Shown here: positions 32,450 through 45,243 of the stretch, one piece after another
How the letters are laid out: each line of letters starts with the position of its first letter
How positions within the stretch are numbered: position 1 is the stretch's first letter
Source of the DNA: Trachythela sp. YZ-2020
Taxonomy: Eukaryota > Cnidaria > Anthozoa > Malacalcyonacea > Clavulariidae
Direction of reading: 5' to 3'
Assembly: GCA_016169945.1 (NCBI GenBank)
Contig: JADLSH010000073.1
Span: 1,984,001-2,048,000 of the forward strand
DNA: 64,000 nucleotides
Notes under the pieces: generated by a model
What the model was told of the DNA's origin: nothing
Database searches by the model: none
Seen by the model: only the letters and a program-made list of their open reading frames with translations
Position numbers and translations under genes: made by a program

Positions 32450-33788
32450 TAATCTGGCGTTTGTTTCAAAACTCATAGAACGTGCAGCTTTTAATCAGAC
32501 TCACAATCATTTGCAAAGGTCGGCTCTTTACCCTTTGCTTCAATCAGCATACCGTCGATATCACAGCACAGAAACTGCTTTATTGAAAGTTGCTAATGAT
32601 ATTCTTTTGAACATGAACTCTCAACGTGTAACACTTTTAGTTCTACTGGAGTTAAGCTCAGCATTTGACACCGTTGATCACGCGATTTTGCTCAGGCGTT
32701 TGAACACTGAGTTTGGTATTAGCGGAAGAGTTTTAGATTGGTATACATCATATTTATCAGGAAGAAGTCAGCGTATCCTTCTTGATGGAGCTACATCCAA
32801 CACCTTCGACCTGAAATTTGGTGTACCGCAGGGGTCCTGTTTGGGTCCACTTCTGTTTATTGTTTACGCATCTAAGCTGTTCGATATAATTCATGCACAC
32901 CTACCTGATGCTCACTGCTTTGCTGATGACACACAGCTATACTTGTCATTTAAACCTGATGGTTCAATGAATCAAGTGGAAGCTGTGCGTGCTATGGAGA
33001 TCTGTATTGAGGAATTACGAAAGTGGATGCTTCAGGACAAGTTGAAGATAAATGATGAAAAGACAGAAGTTTTAATTATAGGCTCCAGACAGCAACTGGA
33101 GAAAATTGATCCGTGTTATGTCCGTGTAGGTGACACTAACGTTCAGCCTGTTTCCTCTGCGCGTAACCTAGGCACGTGGTTTGACTCAAATCTTTCGATG
33201 ACTGTTCATATAACAAAATCTTGTGGAGCAGCTTTCTTTTGGCTACATAACATTAGACGAATAAGTAATTTTATTCCGAGAGACAAGCTGGAAATGGTCA
33301 TTCATGCATTCGTCACTAGCAGAATTGACTACTGTAATAGCCTGTTATATGGACTGCCTAACTGTGAACTAGCAAAGCTCCAGCGAGTGCAAAATGCGGC
33401 TGCTAGACTCCTAATGTCAACAAGGAAGTATGACCATATCACGCCTGTTTTATGTGAATTGCACTGGCTACCAGTTAAATACAGGATTCAATTTAAGATT
33501 TTACTCTTAACTTTTAAAGCCTTGCGTGGTATGTCTCCAGGATATTTAAGTAGTCTAATTGATGTAAGACAACAGGAGCGTTATTCGTTACGCTCTAGTT
33601 CAAGCATAGTTTTAAATTATCCTAAGGGACGGATGCTGAGTAGTTTTGGAGATCGCTCTTTTAGTGTGGCAGCGCCAAAACTTTGGAATTCTCTCCCTGG
33701 TAGCCTGCGCGTTATATCTTCGTTGCCTACTTTTAAAGTGCAACTGAAAACATATCTCTTTACATCAGCTTTTAACATTTTATCTTAA
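32412..33788 (+). pseudogene. LINE reverse transcriptase (L2-like), motif A Asp replaced
   Basis: Fingers NLRPVSNLAFVSKLIERAA, then motif A as VLLELSSAFDTVDH, where the catalytic LLDLS aspartate is glutamate; motif B GVPQGSCLGPLLF; motif C CFADDTQLYL intact; and a full thumb and C-terminal tail (FWLHNIRRISNFIPRD, LHWLPVKYRIQFKILLLTFK, LWNSLPGSLR). The tail pattern is typical of L2/CR1-group elements. The frame is uninterrupted for about 458 codons, so the copy is young apart from these lesions. Confidence 0.85.
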
Positions 33789-33912
33789 TTTGAATAACTG
33801 TATATATTTTAACTATACAAATTTAAATGTAATTTAAGATTACCTTAGATGTATAACATAGCATGTACTGCGCTTTTGATCATTTTATGTAAAAAGCGCA
33901 TTATAAGTCATT

Positions 33913-33931
33913 AAATTATTATTATTATTAT

Positions 33932-34009
<78 letters not shown>

Positions 34010-34011
34010 AG
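33913..34011. repeat. (ATT)n(ACT)n microsatellite tail
   Basis: ATTATT passes into more than 20 ACT units at the LINE 3' end. The matching CTA tract at the element's 5' side (30580) could mean that the LINE inserted into, or carried, a CTA repeat. Confidence 0.9.
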
Positions 34012-34122
34012 CCGCAATTGGTGGTCACGCAACGTTAGGTAAACCTAAACGATTTCGTCAGACAGTAGATTTTATGTTGACAGAATGACAGTCAGTATTC
34101 TAAGTAGTCTAAGTAAGCAATA

Positions 34123-34323
34123 ATGTATAAATGTTCCTTTTCTACTTCTGAGTGTGGAAAATTCCGAGACACAGTAGACTGTTCTTCAAAGTTGCTGGAG
34201 TGTAAGGATGACATTAGTTATCACTTGCAAAGTTGTCACCTTTCAAAGCTTGTCGGAAAGATAGAAGAATACGAGTTAATTCTAGTGAGGGCAGGAATGT
34301 TTTATATTCCTCAAAGGAGCTAG
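34123..34323 (+). CDS. unrecognised short ORF, Cys/His-rich
   Basis: MYKCSFSTSECGKFRDTVDC and a later YHLQSCH give several Cys and His residues but only an imperfect C2H2 spacing. It lies in the unique centre of the large inverted repeat. It may be a decayed zinc-finger exon or chance. Confidence 0.25.
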   Translation: MYKCSFSTSECGKFRDTVDCSSKLLECKDDISYHLQSCHLSKLVGKIEEYELILVRAGMFYIPQRS

Positions 34324-35489
34324 CCGAAATGTGGTCTGTCCAAAACACAGGTACAATCTGGGTCTTTGCATTCGGGGTCCAAAAAAGCGTGCAAAAACAA
34401 GGATGTTGTAAATCTAGAAATGTCAAAAAAAATCCAGCTTCAATTTGGTGCAACAGTTCCAGTTGGATCAGGTGAGAAAATCATTATTAAAAACAGTTCA
34501 AATTTCATTATAATAAAATATTTAATTTATAGTATGCGAGCGCTGATTGGTCCGACAAGCGTATTTCTGACTGCATACAAACGCGGAAAATTTCGTGCCA
34601 AAATTTAACAAAAACCTGGTGCAATACTAAGACTACTATTTAATGCCATACGAAGAAAGAGAAGCCAGAGAGCAACGAAACATTTCACCGTGTTGATTGA
34701 CATGTTTACGCGCAGCGAGTACATTTCTTTCGGCCAGGGGTTTCCCCCGATATTTAATTAGTACATTCTAACCAAACATTAACAGTTTCGTAAACAAACA
34801 GATGAAAACTCTGTATTATGACTAATTCTTAGTTTTCTAATTTGATTGAACATTGTCAATAAACCCCCAAGACACATAGACATCTTATTTACAGGAGGTA
34901 AACAAAGCGAACAAAGCGAAGTTCGTATGTGACAATTAGGCCTCTAATGGCAGTGATGCGCGCAGACGACACTGGCATTGAATGACCCTACCCTTGAAGT
35001 CAAACTGTACTCAAACAATTTTTTTCAAGCGCAAAGCCAAAGAATAATGATGAACGACATATATTTACGTAATCATGCTTCATTCTGTGTAGTGTAAGGT
35101 GATTTTATCTGTTAATATCAATAATTAGGTTTACCGTTAAATATGCTCGATTTCGACACATTTTCAAATTTTACAAAGTTCGAGCGCTTGTCATTTTTGT
35201 CAAATGCTAAAGCAGAATGATTTTATTAGCGATTTGTGTTGACTAATGTTAGTAGTTTATAGAAAAGCTACGGTCGTGTGCCAATCAAGTGCCACGATTT
35301 TGAAATAAGCTTTCAAAGTTGGTATATTTTGAGACGATATCCGTTATCCGTGCAGGAGGGTCCATAACTGCGCTGTTTTCTATTTTATACAAAATAATAA
35401 CTATCTAAGTCATATCACCAACGAAAATAGAAGGATAAGTCCATATTTCTGTGCAAAAATAATAAAATTTAGGTATGAATTTGACTTTG

Positions 35490-36400
35490 AATTGATGAAT
35501 TTGATAACTATACATGTTAAAAATAGTTACGTTAGGTACGATGAAATTTATTTGAATTTATTTCCATATTTGTGTCATCGAAGTCTTTATTGGGCCCCAA
35601 ATAGATATTTCAATCCATTCTCCTTAAATAATGTTGGAACATTATTCGGTATAACTATACGTGTTAACAATGCAACAAAATATAGATCAACTCACCTTCA
35701 AGGGATTCACAAATACTTTGAACCATCCACAATAACTTTATCGAATCAGGCCAAATAATATTTCCCAATTATCTTGCATCACAGCATAGCGGATTAACTA
35801 CTGAAAAGAAAATATTTTCTCAGGTTCATATGAAGCTAATAGAGACCTTAAGATTGAGGTTTAAAATTTTTACTTCAAACCTCAAACTGCAGTTTGAGGT
35901 TAGACGTCAGAAGTAATAAATTTTGAGAAGATTAAGATTGAAGTACAAACTCTAAGATGTCTTTGAGTATAACTCTGCCATCTTGTCTTGAAAGCTGTGC
36001 TTTATAGTTTTTTCCAAGCTTAGTTTATTGTTATTTGTTTCAAAATAAGTGCAATATGAAGCTAAGATGATGTTTTAAACATTTATTCTAATAAAACTAA
36101 AATATAGGTTGATATTTTCGAAAAATATCTTGAGGGATTATTCATACGCGAAAACAATTTCTACACGTTGAAAACCTGAAAATTTACCGCAAATTCGACC
36201 GCGGGAGTCTAGTCACGTGATCGCTAGCGGTTTGCGGTTTGAGGTATTCGTAAAAATACGTCAATCTTAAGGTCTCTAATAACTTAATATGACATATTGC
36301 AAAGCACTGAGATATATGAAGCAACATTTTTATTGAGTATGGGAAAATCCCGGCATACTTTAAGTCTGTGGCATGACAAAAAGTTGCTGACTAATTCACA
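35490..36400. repeat. dispersed duplication, copy A (contains a MITE)
   Basis: Matches 42690-43250 in the same orientation (shared words ATAGATCAACTCACCTTCAA, TATCTTGCATCACAGCA, CATATTGCAAAGCACTGAGA, GACAAAAAGTTGCTGACTA). Copy A is longer because of the insertion at 35841-36277. Confidence 0.85.
35841..36277. mobile_element. 437-bp MITE, TIR AGAGACCTTAAGATTGA, TSD AAT
   Basis: The 5' end AGAGACCTTAAGATTGA and the 3' end TCAATCTTAAGGTCTCT are inverted repeats; AAT flanks both sides (35838-35840, 36278-36280). The paralogous site at 43125-43127 is empty and carries a single AAT, proving insertion. A 3-bp target duplication suggests PIF/Harbinger-type mobilisation. No ORF. Confidence 0.9.
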
Positions 36401-36844
36401 GTGGCCTAGGCAGTGGTCCTTCTCGTCCTGCCCAGCAGGACTACAAATTTACACAAAATAAGGAATTTTTCAAAATCCAACTAAAACATTTCTTTGTTTA
36501 ACTAAAGCTTTAAAAATGTATCATTCTCATTTTTTTTGACTTTTTTATTATTTTTTATTAAATTTTCCGCTTTCTATTATATTTACGCAATTTTAAAGCC
36601 GGCCGTGTCTGTTACCTAGCAACTGCAACTCTACAAGAGCTCATTTCCGGGCCATATATTGATTCACACGCGACTCGTGTTTCACTCCTGCTATTTTCAA
36701 GGAGTTGCTATAATATTTAATACAAGAAATCCTGGTTTCTGATTGGATAATTAGCCCTGCGCATGCTCAAAATCTCGAGGACTAGTCACACTTGTGTAAG
36801 GTGAGTAATTATCATATTTGATATTGTCTTTGAGTGTTTATACA

Positions 36845-37003
36845 ATGGCTTCAGCAAGTGTGGCGAATCCAGCTTCTATTGTAGCCGATATCATAAGCGA
36901 TTTGTTGAAAAAATCATTTTCTGTTCGACCAAGTTCTGCCGAACGAAATGATATTGTTAAGCAGCGAAGGGGAGAGTCAACAACAGTCAACAAATACTTC
37001 TGA
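36845..37003 (+). CDS. unrecognised 52-codon ORF
   Basis: An ATG preceded by TTATACA opens a frame with a plausible amphipathic helix (ASIVADIISDLLKKSFSV) and a basic end (DIVKQRRGESTTVNKYF). Codon use is coding-like but the frame is short and no splice donor is obvious. It could be a small gene or a first exon. No function assigned. Confidence 0.25.
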   Translation: MASASVANPASIVADIISDLLKKSFSVRPSSAERNDIVKQRRGESTTVNKYF

Positions 37004-37009
37004 AACTAA

Positions 37010-40000
37010 TTAACTCCCTATTCAGTATTTGTGTGAACGACGTGATCAGCTTCCTTCATTTCTGTTAACTGCTATTCTGACTTATTTTTGGGCCGTGATG
37101 AGTGTTCTCTTAGTGCAACAGTGCCAGGCTTTTTAGCTTCGCACGATTCTATGAGCCATTTGTGTCTTGAATACCAAAAAATAATTGCGGCTATTTTTGC
37201 TTAATAATTCTGCACTCCGAAAAAGGCATTATTTGAAATTTCAAGAAGAACCTCTCCTTTAGTTTTCCTAAGGAGTGAGTTGTGAGAGTTATGATTGTGT
37301 CACTTTTTATGAGGTTAATTCTTGGTTGAAACTGTCCTCAGAATGCTGCAAATAGCGTTTCCGAGCTTAAAAAATTAAGGTCCAGTTATAGGTGGTGTGC
37401 AATCAATCTCATGGCGATTTAAAGGACAAAGAGATTTTCGTTATGTTAGATAAAATTTGAGTTGCAAGCAAGCAAAATCCTTTGTCAAATTCACCCAAAG
37501 TGGGGCGATGACGTAACATGCACACCAGGAATATGGAATCTTATACACTGTTTTTGTATCTGCGTAGCAGATATAATGCCATCGCCTCTGTAATGTAAGA
37601 ATGTGTTAACTTGTAGCCATTCAGCGACGAGCTTATATCAGCCAATCAGCGATTAGCTTACTCCCCGTTTGACCAATCGGTGACAGCTAGCTTAAAATGA
37701 CGTAATTATATTGTACTCTTTGATCTCGATCTATAACTGGATTGATGTTGATTATTTCAAGATGTCGGACTACTGAATGGCGAGCATTGTAAACATGAGC
37801 ATATGTTTTTATAATTTTACGATGAAAATTATACGTCAAACCAACAAAATTTTTATTTGCTGTGCTATTTCGAATATGGCAAATGTTGAGGGAGTATTTT
37901 CAGTAAGTAATGGAAGTGTTTTGAAAATATTTTTCTCTGTGGAAATGATTTGCCGATTTAGACAAAAGTCAAAATGGACTGACTTGACTTGACCTGCTAT
38001 ATCAATGTCAATATTTAAAAAGGCTTACCTCGTTTCCTTATTCAAATGTACGAATATCCTGCATTATTCGAGCTTTTCTTTAGATGAGGTTCACTCATAA
38101 AAGTATTAAAATCACTGATGCCATATTGCCAGTTGTATTCTCAACACTATTTCAGGGGGCAAATCGACATTCGACAATAGTACATGGCCTATGTATTGTT
38201 GCATGTTCTAGCTTTCCTTGCTAAATATCAATGACATTTGAATCAGGAAGCATGGTAAGAACTAGCAGGTAGCAAATTGTACTAAAACCTAGCGTTTAAA
38301 TTTTGCTACTCGTAAATATCTTATCGTTACTCAGCTCATTTGAATGTGTCTGCCAACATTTGACCAATACGTGCGCGCGATTAAATGTCTTGCGTATTCC
38401 ACTGTATACATTTTTATTCCACATTCTTTTGTATTCTACTGAACACTTATATCGAGGGTGTTCAAGCTTTTTGGTCAATCGAAGTATAATAATTAGGAGC
38501 GATAGGATTATCTTAAAATATTGCAAGACGTAGGGAGAACTAAGCTCTTCGGTTTTCTTAGTGAAAATTACCCGTTTACAGTGTAAAAATTATCAAGAAT
38601 ATGTGACGGCTGACCCTTGAACTCTAATAAATAGCTCGTTATTGCGCGTTTATGTCTGAATTATATTCAACACTGATTTCTATAGTTTCTCTTTAGTTTT
38701 CCACAAATACAAATAAATACCCACGTATGGTTCGTTCAAACTATCGTAGAGTGTAGATGTTTTAGAGCGATGCGCTTTACGATCTTCAAGTCTTGAAGGC
38801 GCAATGTTTGTTGTTGGAAATATAATACCCTCCTATAGACTGAAGTATGTCGAACATTTTACATAGTGCGTTTCTCGTTCGTATTGCACTTGTATTTATA
38901 TAGTATTGTTTCATTGATACGTTATTGATCTGGTTAAAACACAAGTACAATTATTCTAAGATGCACACAAGAAAATTGCATGCGTTTTGTGTGAGTGACT
39001 TAATTGGGTGACTGTGGAAGTGCAAGTTTGTGACACCCCAAACAAGCCACGACGACTTGGCTCTGCCAGTGGTAGTAACTATATAGACCTCGTCCCAATG
39101 GGAATACTTGTCCCTAGAGTCATCCTCTTGTTGCTTTATTGTGTTTGCCCCCTTTGACACTTTGCTAAGTGGCGTCCGTAACTGCGAAATTTCCTATTGT
39201 TGAATTATTCAATATTACTCCTTCGTGGGCAACTGTGGACTGTGGCTCGCCATGAGCAGATACATGTACGCTTACTTAGCGTACCTATTTTTGTTAAAAG
39301 TTGACCAAATGGAAAGGCCCTTCAAGGCCGCCTACGCTACGCGTGATTAAATTTAAATTTGATAAATATCCAACCTAGATGGTTAAGTGAACACCAATTT
39401 ACCATTACCATGCAATTTATGCGCTATTTATCAAATTTATTTTTACAATTAAATTTCATTGGATGCCTTTCACAGGTTTGCTTAGCAATTGATTTCGTTT
39501 ATAATCAGATACAAAGAGTGAGATATTTTTGGTGAGGCCACAGTTTGATAGCATGTTTACAAAAGGCTATGACCACAAGTCAATCCATTATATTTCACAA
39601 AAAGCAGCACAGGAATCAGTGAATCACTCATTCATATTTTCTCTTGTATGAAAATCAATCCGGATTCAAATTTAAAAGCATGAGGTAATTTCACGGTTAG
39701 CCAGACGATATGAACTAACATAAAGATGTAAATTTAATTCGGTAAATATTGCTACATCTTGATAGAAAATGAAACAGGAAGCTATTCATATAGTGTATAA
39801 TATATATTAAAGAAGCGTATAAATAATATTTTGGTAGGCATGGTAAAACAGTAATAACTGGGCTTCGTTATTCATTTCAAGATCGTTGTTTCACACAATC
39901 TAGCCTTAAATACAACAGCTAAATAGTGTATATGTGTGTACTTACAGATATCGAGATGTTGTATCCAACCACATAAAAGAAGGGTTATTGTTGCCTTCGA

Positions 40001-40130
40001 TATAACGAAACTATTTTAATGACGTGTTTTCAAGAACCTTCTAACACTTTAACGAGATTCAAAGATTCATCATTTTTTTCTAGACGTACAATGCGATAGA
40101 CACGGAAATCAACACCTCAAAGTTTGTTTT
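37010..40130. other. no gene recognised
   Basis: AT-rich sequence with only short unconvincing frames and no clear element ends, tRNA or microsatellite. Repeated CCAATC/GGTTG words around 37620-37680 are noted but not interpreted. Confidence 0.5.
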
Positions 40131-40635
40131 GAATTCCGGAAATACCTTGTCATAACAAAACAGGGTTGGACAATCAGGTTCTTTCTGACAATGAAATTAT
40201 CCACCAATCAATGTAAATCCCGGGTGGAGGTGGTGCGCGCAAGGGGTGTGGATTTGCTTTGAACACTCATCCCAGCCCATGGGAATTTGAACATCAATGT
40301 AACCCCACCCCTGGCCCGCACCTTCCTCACCAGGGATTTACATTGATAGGTGTATTAATTGGAAATGCAATCGATTTTCGTACAATCAACATTTTACACT
40401 TATTAAGAATCGATAAAATTTTCGCAAATTTCTTGTAAACTGTGAAGGGGCCAAAAAGAAGCCAAAAGGCCATACTTTTATATCGCGGCCAAAAGAAAAA
40501 TATGAGGCCAATCTACCAAACCTGTAACAAAACCCAAGTTACTTTGATAAGGTTCTAAGGTTCAAGGACACATTGAATTCCGGAAATACCTTGTCATAAC
40601 AAAACCCACGTTACTTTGATAAGGTTCAAGGACAC
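40131..40635. repeat. direct duplication GAATTCCGGAAATACCTTGT
   Basis: A 31-bp word (starting GAATTCCGGAAATACC) occurs at about 40133 and 40575. CAAGTTACTTTGATAAGGTT and CACGTTACTTTGATAAGGTT plus TTCAAGGACACA also repeat at about 40540 and 40610. Confidence 0.7.
40207..40347. mobile_element. 141-bp foldback MITE
   Basis: Ends ATCAATGTAAATCCC and GGGATTTACATTGAT are perfect inverted repeats, with imperfect complementarity continuing about 45 bp inward (GTGGAGGTGGTGC versus GCACCTTCCTCAC). No convincing target duplication. Confidence 0.75.
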
Positions 40636-41063
40636 AGCGTGATAGTATTTTTTGTCAAACCAGCTCAATAATGCAGTGTACGACAATTTATTTTATAAAT
40701 AAAATAACATGTATATAACGCGTGCTCTGATTGGTCGAAACCCGTGTTTGGATCAGGCCATCCAAACACGGAAACCATAAAGTAATTGTATAATACTGTA
40801 TATTTATGTTCTGTACCGTATTGAATATACTGTGTGAATTTAATAACTTGGTTTTGTTTTAAGTAGATTGTACCTTCTACTACCTTGTAATATCAAGTAA
40901 AATAAGACAAGACAAAAGGACATGCAAGACAAGGCATTATGACAAGACACGACACAACACAATGCAATATAATACAGTTCAGCACTGTACAGTACAGCGT
41001 TCCACAATACAGTACACTGCAGCACAGTATGCTGGTGTGAGCAAAGAGCAGTACAGTACACAG

Positions 41064-41110
41064 GGGCAGATCCAGGGGGTGGCAAATGTGGCTCAAGCCA
41101 CAGACAGATT
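41064..41110 (+). mobile_element. hAT-like terminus, partial
   Basis: CAGGGGCAGATCCAGGGGGT resembles a hAT-type end; the inverted counterpart GGATCTGCCCCTG appears only 12.8 kb away at about 53866, so the two are not one element. The preceding 40890-41060 is ACA/GACAAG-rich simple sequence. Confidence 0.4.
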
Positions 41111-42690
41111 TTTGTCTCCAACATTTTAAAATACTTCTATTGCATTTTCAACGGAAATTCTTCACCCGAGTCAAAATTTCACGAAATATTTACTTTAAAA
41201 TTGCTGTATACCTATTTACGAGAATGGGGAAAACCCGCAATGAATAGTTTGCTTTATTTTGCATATTAAATTTCTTGTTATGAACTCAATTCTTTAAGTT
41301 CGGAAAGAACTCGTAACATGCGACTGCGATTTTGATCCATTTTCAGCCACTCTGGATGGTTGCAAACCAATCACAGAGCGAGTTTCGTGCCGTGGCCACC
41401 CCAAGCTAATTTTTCAATGACATGCAAGATTGTTTTATAATGTTAATCCAGATTTAAACCCAGCTTTCTTGGTGTAATTTATAGACAAGGAAAATTAATA
41501 CGAAATCAACGCTGCCACAACACATAATATTTATATTACCTCATAATTTTGAAGCCACGCAATTTGCTACCAGGTAACCCTTACCCACTCATGGACGATT
41601 GTTAATGATCATTGAAGGAGAAAATAATTTCAGGTAGACAAAGGATTTTACTCATCAATGATCTATGACAATGGCACTGCGAGAGCATCGTCAATATATG
41701 AAAACCAGGTTTTAGTCTCAAACCCTAACCCGTTAAATTCGTGCGTAGTCAAGAACTTTTATTACTTCAAGCGGCTTAATTAAGCTCTACCAAAACATTA
41801 ACTCTAAAGCGCATAAAGCGAATGTTCACCAGACAACTTGAAGGAAAACAATATACCCCCAATAATTTTTCAACGATCCCAACCAACTTCAATAAATGTC
41901 AAAATGACTAAACTAGTAAACAGTTCGGACCATAAATTATCGTGTCCGTGCATACAAATTACTTCAATAACACTGCAAATGCATGCTTACTAGTCTTACT
42001 AGTCGGGAGTGAAAATCTTTATGTAAATTAGAAACCAAACCTTGGACGGAACAGTTTACTGACGAGCGTATAATTCGTCATATCAAAATTAAGCATTTTG
42101 TTTCCTCATGCCAGACGAAATAGCCCAGCAAATTTTTCCCACCACAAACTTATAAATATGGACACAGATTTACTGGCAGAATATATAATATCAACTGTAA
42201 ATAAGTTATCTTTATCGAGTTGTGTTGTGAGAAATTAGCAGATCATGATACTAGCGCATTTATGATAGTAGCCTAGAACAGCCGTACCACATTAATCTTA
42301 ATGAATTGAGTGTGCGGACGGCTATGCGCATTAACTGTAAAATGGGGAACAATGGGGTACTATTTGACATTCTATAAAGGCTGCACATTTTTAATATTCA
42401 GTTGGGACATTCACCGATAATAATTGTTAACTTCATCAGTCGTATTTTTATTTGTATTTGAGAAGATACCCAGTTAGCTAAATATAGTTTACACGAGGTC
42501 TTATTCATTCTTATTGAATGAATCCCTGTCTATTATGAGACATATATTTCTGAGGTATATCACTGTATATGAACGAATTTGCTTTTGCTTTCGATTCCTA
42601 ATTCATAAACGCTTCCCAACAACAGAGCGTATGTATATCGAATCAGTAATGACCACATGAAGTAGAAATTTTCAAAACAAGACATATACA
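41110..42690. other. no gene recognised
   Basis: No ORF of note, no repeats recognised, uniform AT-rich composition. Confidence 0.5.
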
Positions 42691-43250
42691 CTCCTTCGAC
42701 AATGTTGTCAATATTATTCAGTATACAACTATACATGTTAAAAATAGGTACACTTACAATGAAATTTATTTGAATTGTTTAGAACTCATCAAGAGTAATT
42801 TCTTCCAGTAATATTATAAAACACAGGGATGCCGACACGTACATGTACAAGTTTAGGTCCAGCCAGATTTTTGTCATCAAAGTCTTTACTGTGCCACAAA
42901 CAGATATTTCGATCAGCTCTCCTTCGATAATGTTGTGAATATTATTCAGTATAACGATACATGTTAACCATGCAACAAAATATAGATCAACTCACCTTCA
43001 AGGGATTCACAAATACTTTGAACCAACCACAATAACTTTATCGAATCAGTCCCAATTATCTTGCATCACAGCAAAGCGGATTAACTATTGAAAAGAAAAT
43101 CTTTTCTCAGGGTCATCTGAAGTTAATAATTTGATATGACATATTGCAAAGCACTGAGATATATGAAGCAAATTTTTTTCTTGAGTATAGGTATGGGAAA
43201 ATCCTTGCATACTTTAACTGTGGGATGACAAAAAGTTGCTGACTATGGCG
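42690..43250. repeat. dispersed duplication, copy B (empty site)
   Basis: Counterpart of 35490-36400, lacking the 437-bp MITE. Also contains a partial internal duplication of TCTCCTTCGATAATGTTGTG and TATACAACTATACATG near 42695 and 42925. Confidence 0.85.
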
Positions 43251-44967
43251 TCAAAACCAACGGGGGGTATGCGTGGATGTTAATCCTGAAGGTTGAACAA
43301 ACAAACCGCGAGCCTTAATAAATATACGGTAAAATAACAAAAGTAAACGGCATTTTTCGCCGGAATATGGTTTTCTTTTACGAAATTGTTTTGTTTCGCC
43401 ACACGAAGGATAACGCAAAGTGCCAAATTTGTATTCAGATTTTGTAATATATAGTTACCTTCAATCTTTGACAGAAACTATATACAAAGCTACAGATTAT
43501 AGAAATATGATATAAATGCATGTACTTATATCTAAGGAACATAATTCTTGTGATTGCGTGGCTAAGCTTAGCTTGTTGCGCAAATAGGTTCTAGTGTTAG
43601 AAATAGTAAGAATTAGTCTATAAGTGTATTTTAAACTAAAATTATGATTTTATTCTGTATACAAAAGTGTGTTTAGTGTTTTGATGCAGCGCAGTATTAG
43701 TGAGCGGTGCTCTTTAGAAAATATTCTATTTGTATCTGCCTTCACAACGGAATTGCGCATTTCCAAAATTCTGGAGAGGGAGTTCAATGACAGAGCATTG
43801 AAATATACTCACTTTGAACTTAAAAACAATGTAGTAGAAGATAAATGTCCGATGCCGGATTAAAGATTGAAATGTACTGTAGTTGTTTTCATCTCTAACA
43901 ATTGTTGTTCTGAATAAGTGCGGCGCTTATCAGGGATGTCGCTACTGGGGGGAGGGCGGGGAGGGGGGGGGGGAAGCAGGAAAAGTTGGTCAAACTGGAA
44001 AAATTTTGGTCAAAATAATCGGTCACTTATAAGCTGAAAGTGCGAAAGTATATAGTCAAAAACCAAAATACTTATTGACCAACAGGGAGCGAATTAGCAG
44101 CGAATTGACATCCGGTTTAACAATCAACATTTTTTGTTTCGTTTTGCGCATAAATACGAAAATATCCGGTGACTATAAAAGGCGGAATGACTCTGCGGAA
44201 TGGCATGCGGAATGAGTTGCGCAATGAAAAATTACATCAAGTACATCGTAAATAAACCGCTTTTTCTAATAACGCGGGCTCAATTTTTCTTGTTTTGTTA
44301 TTGTGTGTAATGTTCAAATCACAGAATAGACATGGGTATTCTGTGGTTCAAATATTAATGTTGAATCACTTGAATGTGATATTAAAATCGTTTGAATGTG
44401 ATATTAAAATCGCAAGTACTTTAGTATATTAATCTTAATATCTAATTATTATAAAGGTGAATTTTAAACAATACTAAAATAGGCCTCATAACATCATATC
44501 ATAACAATATATACTTTGTTTTGCATCACATTTTTTAATTCTAGCTAATTTGAATTAGAATTTGCCTTGTAACAGTGTCAATAGAAGACTTCGATAGAAA
44601 ACGTACCTCCTACAAAGGCAAATTCTCCAAGTGTAAGGGTCTACATTATCAATAAGCCATTATCCTTTGTTTGCTCAGAGTTGATCCTACTTGAATTTGC
44701 TGTATATACCGTGTTAACCAACTGTCTTAAACAGACTATTCATATCCTTATCTCTATCAAAAATGTGATGCAAAACAAAGTATATATTATCATGATATGA
44801 TGTTTATATGTTTCTTTTAAACAACAAAATATAGTTCTAAAACAGCACACCAGAGGCCTATTTTAGTATTGTTTAAAATTCACCTTTATAAGATTAATAT
44901 ACTAAAGTACTTACGTTTTTAATATCATATTCAAACGATTTTAATATGACATTCAAGTGATTCAACA

Positions 44968-45217
44968 TTAAAGGTGATGTAAAGTCCCGATGTAAACAAA
45001 CCGGCAACGTCCGTTTGTTTACATTTTAAACACGCTATATTTAAAAAATTATGATGTGTTCTGGTCCGCTATGCTTTAAATAAATACAGATTCGAGTTTC
45101 TGATTTAGAAGATGTCAAATTTTGGTCGAAACAACGCGAAATTTGGGCATTGTTTACATCGCGGGACCCCCCCCCCCCCATAGCACATGCGTAGAATGGA
45201 CTTTACATGGTCTTTAA
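44968..45217. mobile_element. TTAA-flanked MITE nested in the 1477-bp element
   Basis: TTAA at 44968-44971 and 45214-45217; ends AAGGTGATGTAAAGTCC and GGACTTTACATGGTCTT are imperfect inverted repeats. The opposite TIR arm of the host element has the uninterrupted sequence (CAACATTAATATT reverse complement at about 44356), an empty-site control. TTAA targets suggest piggyBac or Kolobok machinery. Confidence 0.85.
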
Positions 45218-45243
45218 TATTGGGCTATTCCATTTAAAAACCA

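Larger units (their letters stand above)
30762..33910 (+). mobile_element. L2/CR1-like LINE with 2A-like N-terminal motif
   Basis: A single-ORF2-type LINE on the plus strand: short N-terminal leader with a 2A-like peptide, apurinic endonuclease, reverse transcriptase and a 3' UTR ending AAAAGCGCATTATAAGTCAT and (ATT)n(ACT)n. Two frameshifts (about 31130 and 32400-32440) and a motif A substitution make it inactive. It lies inside the 30-35.5 kb inverted repeat. Confidence 0.85.
30010..35483. repeat. large inverted repeat, arms 30010-30540 and 34607-35483
   Basis: The outer end CAAATTCATACCTAAATTTT is repeated inverted at 35483. Arms match through the AAGTCCATATTTCTGTGCAA, ACAGGAGGTAAACAAAGCGA and AACAAAAACCTGGTGCAATA segments. 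The right arm has about 320 bp (35095-35413) absent from the left. The centre holds an L2-like LINE and a short unidentified segment. No target duplication is visible outside, so it may be a large TIR element or an inverted duplication. Confidence 0.8.
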
